A stretch of DNA of 5,226 nucleotides. Source: Candidatus Omnitrophota bacterium (GTDB taxonomy: Bacteria > Omnitrophota > Gorgyraeia > 2-02-FULL-51-18 > JAGOUK01). The translations under genes were made by a program, and so were the position numbers. Positions 1 through 5,175 of this stretch are shown here, piece by piece. The notes below the pieces were generated by a model that did no database searches, was not told the DNA's origin, and worked only from the letters and a program-made list of their open reading frames with translations. Each line of letters begins with the position of its first letter. Position 1 is the stretch's first letter. The stretch is taken from positions 1-5,226 of the forward strand of contig JAGOUK010000108.1 in NCBI GenBank assembly GCA_018061225.1, given 5' to 3'.

Positions 1-398
1 CGGCGAGGCAGAAGGCCCCGCAGCTCGCCAAGGCGGTCGGGTCCGAGATCCGCCGGATGAAAAGCGGTGTTCTGTCCGATGCCGTTAAGGAAGGTGACCG
101 CGCGCTCGAGGAGCTTGTGATCTTTAAGTCCCGTATTTTGGGCATCGCGATGGCCAATCTCGTGAATCTTCTGTCGCCCGAAATGATCGTGCTCGGCGGC
201 GGTGTTGTCGAGGCCATGGGTCATATCATCGTGCCTGCGGCCCGCGAGGCCATGCATCGCTACGCGATGCCTCCGCTCGTGGCAAAGGTCGCCGTGAGTC
301 CAGCGCGTCTCAAGGACTACGCGGGTGCCAAGGGCGCGGCTAAACTCGCTTACGACCGTTACTACCCCGAGATCAAGCGCCAAAAGAAGGCCAAATAA
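1..398 (+). CDS. ROK-family sugar kinase (glucokinase-like), C-terminal fragment
   Basis: This is the 3' end of a gene that begins before the window; the reading frame is open from base 3 and gives 131 visible residues ending at TAA 396-398. The motif LLSPEMIVLGGGV (about 177-215) is the conserved C-terminal nucleotide-binding region of ROK (repressor, ORF, kinase) proteins, with the triple glycine near the ATP phosphates. It is followed by the usual amphipathic helix and a closing segment (SPARLKDYAGAKGAAKLA) resembling the family's G-A-A/L end. ROK kinases phosphorylate glucose or related hexoses in the cytoplasm. The sugar-binding motifs, the zinc-binding cysteines and any N-terminal DNA-binding domain lie outside the window, so substrate and kinase-versus-repressor status cannot be fixed. 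No helix-turn-helix is visible in this part. The gene ends 1 nt before ppx, so it is probably the first known member of the polyphosphate operon. An ATG at 57 is internal, not a start. Family assignment is solid; glucose as substrate is inference. Confidence 0.85.
   Translation, partial: ARQKAPQLAKAVGSEIRRMKSGVLSDAVKEGDRALEELVIFKSRILGIAMANLVNLLSPEMIVLGGGVVEAMGHIIVPAAREAMHRYAMPPLVAKVAVSPARLKDYAGAKGAAKLAYDRYYPEIKRQKKAK
382..390 (+). promoter_or_regulatory. Ribosome binding site for ppx
   Basis: A purine-rich AAAAGAAGG lies inside the last codons of the ROK gene, 9 nt before the ATG at 400. It supports that start over the upstream in-frame ATG at 325 and fits translational coupling with the preceding gene. 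Confidence 0.6.
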
Positions 399-399
399 C

Positions 400-1944
400 A
401 TGTCCGCCCAAACCGTCGCCGTCATTGATATTGGCGCCAGCGCCATCCGCCTCGTCGTGGCCGAGATCGGCTCCAAGGGCGAGATCCGCCAGCTCGAGAA
501 CCTGCAAAAAGCCGTCAACTTCGGCAAAGATGTTTTTTCCGGCGGATCCTTGAGCCAGGCGTCGATGGCGCAAGGACTGGCCATTCTCCAGAATTACAAA
601 AGCGTCATCGATACGTACCAGGTTAAGAAGGTCCAGGCCATCGCGACCAGCGCCATCCGCGAAGCCGTCAACAGCGAAATGTTCATCGACCGTGTCTTCG
701 TCCGCACCGGCATCGACGTGGAAGTGATCGAGGGACCCGAAGAAGTTCGTCTGGAGCTTATCGCCGTCGAACACGCCGTCGGAACCGACATTGATCTCAA
801 TAAAAAAAACTGTCTCATCGTCGAAGTGAGTTCCGGCAGCACCGAGGTGATCATTCTCAATCAGGGGCAGGTGGAGCTCACCCGGACGCTCTCGATCGGC
901 AGCTTGCGGCTGCCTGAGCAGGCAAGCTCGGCGAAACTCAAGCCCGAAGGGGTGCAAAAAGTCCTCAAGCGCTCTATACAAGAAATCGTCGCCTACGCCG
1001 CCAAGGAATACAACTTTGCCCAAGTGGACACCTTCATCGCGCTCGGCGGCGACGTGCGCTTCGCCGCCCAACAGCTTGCCGCGACCGCCCGCGAACGCTA
1101 CGCCATCGTTGATAAAAAACCCTTCGTCAGCCTCGTGAACAAGATCGGCAAGCTCACCCCCGAGGAGATTGCCTCCGAATACGGGCTGCCTTATGGTCAG
1201 GCCGAACCGCTCTACGCGTCTCTGCTGTATTACCTCAATTTTCTCTCAGAGACATCGTCCGAAAGTCTCATCATCCCAAATATGTCGATGCGCGACGCGC
1301 TCCTGCTCGAAATGTCTCAGCTGGTCTCGGGTCACAAGCGCACCGATGTGTCGCGTCAGATCATGAATTCCGCTCGCCATCTGGGCGAGAAGTTCGAATA
1401 TGACAAGGCCCATTCATCCTTGGTCGGGCAAACGGCACTCAAGATTTTTGACGCGCTTAAAGGAGAGCATGGCATGGGATCGCGCGAGCGGACGCTGCTC
1501 GAGGTTTCGGCCACGCTGCACGATATCGGCTCGTATATTTCGCCCGCGGGGCATCATAAGCATTCTGCCTATCTGGTGGAGTCCTCCGAGATCTTCGGGC
1601 TCCGCAAGGCGGACAAGATGATCGTGTCCAACATCGTACGCTACCACCGCCGCTCCACACCAAAGGCGACACATGCCTCCTACGCGTCGTTGCCGCGCCA
1701 GGACCGCGCGGTCGTCTCGAAGCTCGCGGCCATTCTCCGCGTGGCGGACTCGCTGGACGCGACGCATCAGCAGAAGATCAAGAATCTCGAATTTGAAGTG
1801 GGCGACAAGGCCTTCACGGTGTGGGTGTCCGACGCGCTCGCGGACGTTTCGGCGGAACGCGAATCTTTGCAGGACAAAGGCGACCTCTTTGCCGATGTGT
1901 TCGGCCTGCCCGTCGTCATCAAACAAAAAGCGCTGGCGGCCTGA
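400..1944 (+). CDS. ppx: Ppx/GppA-family exopolyphosphatase / pppGpp phosphohydrolase with HD domain
   Basis: The protein has 514 residues, typical for two-domain bacterial Ppx. The family removes terminal phosphate from polyphosphate, or converts pppGpp to ppGpp, in the cytoplasm. The N-terminal actin-like ATPase-fold part (about 1-300) shows the phosphate-1 motif VIDIGASAIRL (8-18), ATSAIREA (82-89), EGPEEVRLEL (111-120) with E115 aligned to catalytic E121 of E. coli Ppx, VEVSSGSTE (141-149), and ALGGDVRFAA (214-223). The C-terminal part (about 320-510) is an HD-type domain with H338, the pair H374-D375 in LHDIG, HHKHSAYL (385-392), RYHRR (414-418) and RVADSLD (447-453). The 141-149 motif departs from canonical DIGGGSTE, with Asp to Glu at the position of E. 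coli D143; I recall a similar VEVGGGSTE form in PVC-group homologues. The start at 400 is chosen over the in-frame ATG at 325 because the latter overlaps the ROK gene and adds non-homologous sequence, while AAGAAGG (384-390) lies 9 nt upstream of 400. Exopolyphosphatase versus pppGpp hydrolase is not decidable here. Confidence 0.93.
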   Translation: MSAQTVAVIDIGASAIRLVVAEIGSKGEIRQLENLQKAVNFGKDVFSGGSLSQASMAQGLAILQNYKSVIDTYQVKKVQAIATSAIREAVNSEMFIDRVFVRTGIDVEVIEGPEEVRLELIAVEHAVGTDIDLNKKNCLIVEVSSGSTEVIILNQGQVELTRTLSIGSLRLPEQASSAKLKPEGVQKVLKRSIQEIVAYAAKEYNFAQVDTFIALGGDVRFAAQQLAATARERYAIVDKKPFVSLVNKIGKLTPEEIASEYGLPYGQAEPLYASLLYYLNFLSETSSESLIIPNMSMRDALLLEMSQLVSGHKRTDVSRQIMNSARHLGEKFEYDKAHSSLVGQTALKIFDALKGEHGMGSRERTLLEVSATLHDIGSYISPAGHHKHSAYLVESSEIFGLRKADKMIVSNIVRYHRRSTPKATHASYASLPRQDRAVVSKLAAILRVADSLDATHQQKIKNLEFEVGDKAFTVWVSDALADVSAERESLQDKGDLFADVFGLPVVIKQKALAA

Positions 1945-1946
1945 TC

Positions 1947-4013
1947 ATGGCGGATGCGATCCCCGAACGGCTGTTTGACCGCGAACTCTCCTGGATCGAG
2001 TTCAACTCGCGCGTGCTCGCCGAGGCGATGGACGATGCCAACCCCTTGCTTGAGCGATTGAAGTTCATCGGCATCGTGAGCTCAAATTTTGATGAATTCT
2101 TCATGGTGCGGGTGGCGGGTCTCGCGCAGGAATCCGCCGGCAGCGCCGCGGAAGTGTACCGCCGCGCCTTTGATCTGATGCGCCTCCAGCACGCGCACTT
2201 CACCGAAGTCCTCCTGCCCGAAATGGCCAAGTCCGGCATCCGCCGCGTGACCTCCCGCAATATCAGCGAGCGGCAGAGGACTTATCTGACGGGACTTTTT
2301 CATAAAGAATTCATGCCGCTCCTGACGCCGATCGCTCTCCGCGAGGATTCGCCGTCGCCCAATCTCGTGAACCTCAGTGTCTACCGCGTGATTCAGCTGC
2401 TGGACCTCGCCAAACCCTTTGAAAAGCTCCACGCGGTGATCGAAGTCCCGCGCAAATGCCCGCGCCTGGTGACGCTGCCCGTCGCCGAAGACGGAACCGG
2501 TCACGACTTTATCCTTTTTGAAGACGTCATCAGTCTCTTTGTGCGTGAGCTGTTTCGCGGTTATGAAGTCGCGGATGAGGGACTGCTTCGCCTCACGCGG
2601 GCTTCGGAACTCACGCTGGATGAAGAAAAAGACGCGGATTTTTCGCGCGTCATGTCCGAGGCGATTCGCTCCCGCCGTCTCAATCAGGTGGTGCGCGCCG
2701 AGATCAGCGGTTCTGCTGAGCTGACAACCTTCCTGAAGCGGCGCTTCGCGATCCCGGCCTCGGGCGTGTTCGCGGGGGAGGCGTGGGTCGACTTGCGCGG
2801 CGCGTCTCAGCTGGCTTTTCAGCCCGGCATGGATCATCTGAAGGTCGCGGCGTGGGAACCGCGGACAGCCGCGGACTTTGAGGACACGGAGGACATCTGG
2901 ACTCAGATCAAGACGAAGGACACGCTGGTATTTCAGCCCTACGAATCCTTTGATTCATTTTTGCGCCTTCTAAACGAAGCTGCCCGCGATCCTGATGTGC
3001 TGGCGATCAAGCAGACCCTGTACCGGACCGGCTCCCGCGCCGCCGTGATCTCAGCGCTCGAAAAAGCCGCCGAAAACGGCAAGCAGGTCACCGCGCTCGT
3101 GGAACTTAAGGCCCGCTTCGATGAGGAAGCGAATATCGAGGGAGCCCGTCGCCTCGAAGCTGCCGGAGCAACAGTGTTGTACGGCGTGGTGGGGCTCAAG
3201 ACTCACGCGAAGATCTGTCTCATCGTCCGCCGCGAACCCGACGGCATCCGGCGCTATGTCCATCTTTCGACCGGCAATTATAATGAAAAAACCTCCCGGA
3301 TTTATTCTGACTTTTCACTTTTCACCGCGGATGAGGATATTTCTAAGGATGCGGCTTCGCTGTTCAATCTGATCACGGGGTTTTCGCAGCCGACTGGATT
3401 TGCCAAGCTCGAGATCGCGCCGTTCAGTCTTCGCAAGCGGCTGGAGCGTCTCATCATGCGCGAGTCGATGCGCGCGCACGCCGGCGGCCAGGGCCTCATC
3501 ATCGCCAAGATGAATTCGCTCGTGGACCCCAAGATCATTGAGGCGCTTTACAAGGCCTCGCAGGCCGGGGTGAAGGTGCAGCTCAATATCCGCGGAGTTT
3601 GCTGCCTCAAGCCCGGCGTGAAGGGGATGAGCGAAAATATCGAAGTCGTCAGCATCGTGGACATGTTCCTCGAACACGCGCGGATGTTTTATTTTTATAA
3701 CGGCGGGGAGGATGAGATCTTTTTGTCGAGCGCCGATTGGATGCCGCGCAATCTCGACCGGCGCATCGAGATCATGTTCCCGATCACTCAAAACTCGCTG
3801 CGCAAAGAGGCGCTTGAGACGCTCAAGCTCTTCTTCAGGGACAACGTGAAGTCCTGGGCGCTTCAGTCGGACGGCAGTTACCGCCGCCGCTTAGCGGGAG
3901 ACGAGAAGCGCTTCCGAGTCCAGGAACACCTCTGCCGCAAATATTCCGATAAGAGCGCGGCCAAGCGCCCGCCCGTCCTAGATCTTAAGCCCCAAAAACC
4001 CAAAAAAGATTAG
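1947..4013 (+). CDS. ppk1: Polyphosphate kinase 1
   Basis: The protein has 688 residues, the same length as E. coli Ppk. It reversibly transfers the terminal phosphate of ATP to growing polyphosphate through a phosphohistidine. The N-terminal domain opens with RELSWIEFNSRVL (12-24) and SSNFDEFFMVR (45-55). An open middle domain follows, then two phospholipase-D-like catalytic domains. Aligned by eye to E. coli Ppk, every key residue is present: N47 (N45), R360 in KQTLYR (R375, Mg), R390 in ELKARFDEE (R405, Mg), H420 in GLKTHAK (H435, the phosphorylated histidine), Y453 (Y468), R549 in NIRGVCCLKPG (R564) and H577 in LEHAR (H592). SSADWMPRNLDRR (594-606) is the last signature. The C-terminal tail (about 670-688) is Lys/Pro-rich and probably unstructured. 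The ATG at 1947 lies 2 nt after the ppx stop with a weak GGCGG at 1935-1939, suggesting coupling to ppx. An in-frame ATG at 1821 is rejected because it would add 42 non-homologous residues overlapping ppx. It looks fully functional. Confidence 0.98.
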   Translation: MADAIPERLFDRELSWIEFNSRVLAEAMDDANPLLERLKFIGIVSSNFDEFFMVRVAGLAQESAGSAAEVYRRAFDLMRLQHAHFTEVLLPEMAKSGIRRVTSRNISERQRTYLTGLFHKEFMPLLTPIALREDSPSPNLVNLSVYRVIQLLDLAKPFEKLHAVIEVPRKCPRLVTLPVAEDGTGHDFILFEDVISLFVRELFRGYEVADEGLLRLTRASELTLDEEKDADFSRVMSEAIRSRRLNQVVRAEISGSAELTTFLKRRFAIPASGVFAGEAWVDLRGASQLAFQPGMDHLKVAAWEPRTAADFEDTEDIWTQIKTKDTLVFQPYESFDSFLRLLNEAARDPDVLAIKQTLYRTGSRAAVISALEKAAENGKQVTALVELKARFDEEANIEGARRLEAAGATVLYGVVGLKTHAKICLIVRREPDGIRRYVHLSTGNYNEKTSRIYSDFSLFTADEDISKDAASLFNLITGFSQPTGFAKLEIAPFSLRKRLERLIMRESMRAHAGGQGLIIAKMNSLVDPKIIEALYKASQAGVKVQLNIRGVCCLKPGVKGMSENIEVVSIVDMFLEHARMFYFYNGGEDEIFLSSADWMPRNLDRRIEIMFPITQNSLRKEALETLKLFFRDNVKSWALQSDGSYRRRLAGDEKRFRVQEHLCRKYSDKSAAKRPPVLDLKPQKPKKD

Positions 4014-4053
4014 CCTTCTGCCCGATAAGACGGATCCGCCGCGCTGCCTGGGT

Positions 4054-4081
4054 TTGGTTGTATCCATCGGTGTAGTAGAAT
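4054..4081 (+). promoter_or_regulatory. Possible sigma-70 promoter for the exported protein gene
   Basis: TTGGTT (4054-4059) and TAGAAT (4076-4081) are separated by 16 nt, giving partial matches to the -35 and -10 consensus. Transcription from it would begin near 4087-4089, essentially at the proposed ATG, so it would give a leaderless or nearly leaderless message. No convincing terminator hairpin follows ppk1, so read-through from the operon is an alternative source of transcript. Weak evidence based on motif similarity only. Confidence 0.3.
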
Positions 4082-4086
4082 GAGTC

Positions 4087-4740
4087 ATGCGCACGTTCAA
4101 GCAAGTTCATCATATGATCTTATTGCTGGCAGCAACATCATTCGCAATGTCCCTGCCGACAGGGTTTGCTCTGGCGGCTGAGATCTCGAATAAGCCCGCG
4201 GGCGCGACGGACCCCCGGGTCGCCGGTCCGTATAAGAAAAAAATACCCGGATCCACGAATGTGATCGCCGGCAGCAGGCCCCGCACTTATATCAAACCCA
4301 AGAAGCAAACTTATTCTGAGCATATGGATTCGCTCAAGACAGAGCGGTTTAAGAACGAGTCGGATTCCTTTGGCTACAATAAGTCCAAAACATCTTCCGC
4401 CTTTTCAGGACCGCACAGCAGCCGCCAGATCAACAGCTCGCGCCCACCGTCAAGCCGGCTTCACATCAAGAACCACCTTGGCACACCGGGTCCGGGTATG
4501 TCCCGCAACGAAAAATTATCCACGGGAGATTTTGTTTTTATGGGGAAGGTGACTGACGCGCTCAAAAGCAGCGATCCCGAAACGGCTTCACGAATGGCCG
4601 GGATTATGTCGGGCCAAAAGGAAGGCCGCACGTTAAACCCCGAAGAATACGCCTTTCTCCAGGCCATGTCCGGCAAGATCAACGACGGCCAGGCCGCCTA
4701 CCGCCTCCGCTCCATCGCCGAAAAGCGCCGCGAGATTTAA
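4087..4740 (+). CDS. Exported hypothetical protein, function unknown
   Basis: The protein has 217 residues and I do not recognise the family. Residues 1-31 form a Sec signal peptide: a basic start (MRTFKQVHH), a hydrophobic core from about 10 to 30, and a small-residue cleavage site at FALA-AE, cut after residue 30 or 31. There is no lipobox cysteine and no cysteine anywhere in the protein, so it is probably released to the periplasm or outside rather than lipidated. Residues 32-140 are basic and rich in Ser, Lys, Pro and Gly, with three SSR triplets at 111-124; this part looks disordered. Residues 146-217 look compact and helical, with SDPETASRMAGIMSG, LNPEEYAFLQAMSG and a charged end. No transmembrane segment follows the signal peptide. 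The start could instead be Met10 (ATG at 4114), which would remove the basic n-region; 4087 is preferred for that reason. It lies 73 nt after ppk1 on the same strand. Its codon use and GC resemble the operon, so it appears resident rather than recently acquired. Confidence 0.75.
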   Translation: MRTFKQVHHMILLLAATSFAMSLPTGFALAAEISNKPAGATDPRVAGPYKKKIPGSTNVIAGSRPRTYIKPKKQTYSEHMDSLKTERFKNESDSFGYNKSKTSSAFSGPHSSRQINSSRPPSSRLHIKNHLGTPGPGMSRNEKLSTGDFVFMGKVTDALKSSDPETASRMAGIMSGQKEGRTLNPEEYAFLQAMSGKINDGQAAYRLRSIAEKRREI

Positions 4741-4763
4741 CAGTACAGTCGACCTAGATGAGG

Positions 4764-4799
4764 GTTTGATCGTTCTGTCTCCAGTCTAGTTAATCAAAC
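4764..4799. repeat. 7-bp inverted repeat with 22-nt spacer
   Basis: GTTTGAT (4764-4770) is matched by ATCAAAC (4793-4799). The right arm runs into an A-tract (4800-4805). On neither strand does a T-tract follow the stem in the right orientation, so it does not look like an intrinsic terminator. It could be a protein-binding site, a remnant mobile-element end or chance. Confidence 0.3.
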
Positions 4800-4833
4800 A
4801 AAAAATAGTTACTCTTTAAATAAATTCTGCTGT

Positions 4834-4856
4834 CCCGACCGTCTATATGGGTAGGG
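4834..4856 (+). terminator. Weak hairpin, possible terminator of the upstream gene
   Basis: CCCGACC (4834-4840) pairs with GGTAGGG (4850-4856) except for one central G-A mismatch, leaving a 9-nt loop. Three more G residues and an A follow, then TTTT (4861-4864). The stem is short and the T-run is brief and displaced by 4 nt, so termination would be weak. It is the only hairpin near T residues in the gap between the exported protein gene and the toxin gene. Confidence 0.25.
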
Positions 4857-4870
4857 GGGATTTTATGCAG

Positions 4871-4908
4871 ACTATTTGTGAATGTAACTACAAATGTAAT
4901 ATAATAGT
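4871..4908. promoter_or_regulatory. Candidate autoregulatory operator overlapping the toxin promoter
   Basis: Several short repeats are packed over the promoter. AATGTAA occurs as a direct repeat at 4881-4887 and 4893-4899, with a 12-nt period. ATTTGT (4874-4879) is inverted at ACAAAT (4890-4895). ACTATT (4871-4876) is inverted at AATAGT (4903-4908). TGTA-AC-TACA (4883-4892) is a small palindrome. Type II antitoxins of the ribbon-helix-helix type commonly bind such short repeats between -35 and -10 to repress their own operon. Which repeat is the real recognition unit is not decidable from one copy. Confidence 0.45.
4876..4905 (+). promoter_or_regulatory. Sigma-70-type promoter of the toxin-antitoxin operon
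   Basis: A perfect -10 hexamer TATAAT (4900-4905) is preceded 18 nt upstream by TTGTGA (4876-4881), a 4 of 6 match to the -35 consensus. Predicted transcription start is about 4911-4913, leaving only some 5-7 nt before the toxin ATG at 4918. The surrounding repeats suggest it is repressed by the module's own product. Confidence 0.65.
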
Positions 4909-4917
4909 GGTTCGCTG

Positions 4918-5175
4918 ATGAAGGAACTTAGGTGGAGCTCCTCAAAGGACGCGACGATTCAATTAACTCGTGGGATGAGTTTTAACCGCTTGGTTCACTC
5001 CCGTTTTGTGGGTATCGAACGGCATGAGAAGCGGTTGCATCAGGACCTGATGCTGTTTGAGTGTGACGGATATATCTGGGTGATTCCGTTCGTGGATGGC
5101 GGAGACCATTATTTTTTAAAAACTGCGTATCCCAGCCGCAAGCGAACCCGTATACATAGAAGGAGAGCCGAGTGA
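4918..5175 (+). CDS. BrnT-like type II toxin (putative ribonuclease)
   Basis: The protein has 85 residues, the usual size of BrnT-type toxins (RelE-like small ribonucleases that act on RNA in the cytoplasm and are neutralised by a partner protein). The pattern fits the family as I know it: a Trp near the start (W6), Lys10-Asp11 where relatives have K-N, RGMSF (18-22) where relatives have RGISF, a central helix and charged His segment (35-41), a beta strand ending in GYIWVIPFV (51-59), then FLKTAYPSRK (66-75), which matches the common FLKTIIPSRK ending. The Arg/His-rich tail RTRIHRRR (76-83) is more basic than I expect. It is a divergent member, and a related BrnT/DUF4258-type label is possible. 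The ATG at 4918 is the only start, since an in-frame stop lies at 4897-4899. It has no evident ribosome binding site. Its stop overlaps the start of the likely antitoxin, which is the toxin-first order seen in brnTA. Ribonuclease activity is inferred from family resemblance only. Confidence 0.7.
   Translation: MKELRWSSSKDATIQLTRGMSFNRLVHSRFVGIERHEKRLHQDLMLFECDGYIWVIPFVDGGDHYFLKTAYPSRKRTRIHRRRAE
5160..5165 (+). promoter_or_regulatory. Strong ribosome binding site for the antitoxin
   Basis: AAGGAG lies 6 nt before the GTG at 5172, inside the last toxin codons. It is a near-perfect Shine-Dalgarno sequence and decides the GTG start. The toxin gene has nothing comparable. Confidence 0.8.

Larger units (their letters stand above)
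4741..4917. other. AT-rich intergenic region
   Basis: This 177-nt gap has no credible open reading frame. Its base composition changes sharply from the genes before it: by hand count 4791-4830 has about 8 of 40 G or C and 4861-4910 has 13 of 50. It contains the inverted repeat, the weak hairpin and the toxin promoter with its repeats. The change marks the boundary between the core operon region and the toxin-antitoxin module. Confidence 0.8.

Noticed and set aside
325..399. N-terminal extension of ppx from an ATG at 325
   Set aside because: It would add 25 residues without homology and overlap the ROK gene. The family N-terminus fits the start at 400, which has a ribosome binding site.
373..1071. 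Long minus-strand open frame (232 codons) opposite ppx
   Set aside because: It lies antisense to a well-supported ppx, its product resembles no family I know, and GC-rich codon bias of the plus-strand gene readily leaves such frames open.
1414..1926. Minus-strand open frame (170 codons) opposite the HD domain of ppx
   Set aside because: Antisense shadow of the conserved HD domain coding sequence.
1821..1946. N-terminal extension of ppk1 from an ATG at 1821
   Set aside because: It overlaps conserved ppx coding sequence and adds Arg-rich residues unlike any Ppk. The start at 1947 gives a standard 688-residue protein.
2082..2837. Long minus-strand open frame (251 codons) opposite ppk1
   Set aside because: Antisense shadow of ppk1, which has every catalytic residue. 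The product is His/Arg-rich with no recognisable motif.
3315..3791. Minus-strand open frame (158 codons) opposite the ppk1 catalytic domain
   Set aside because: Same reasoning: it is covered by conserved ppk1 coding sequence and has no family features.
4031..4038. Palindrome CGGATCCG between ppk1 and the exported protein gene
   Set aside because: Too short, with no loop and no T-tract, so not a terminator. An 8-bp palindrome is expected by chance in GC-rich DNA.
4370..4552. Plus-strand 60-codon frame inside the exported protein gene
   Set aside because: Out-of-frame shadow with no ribosome binding site. The 217-residue frame has a signal peptide and coherent structure.
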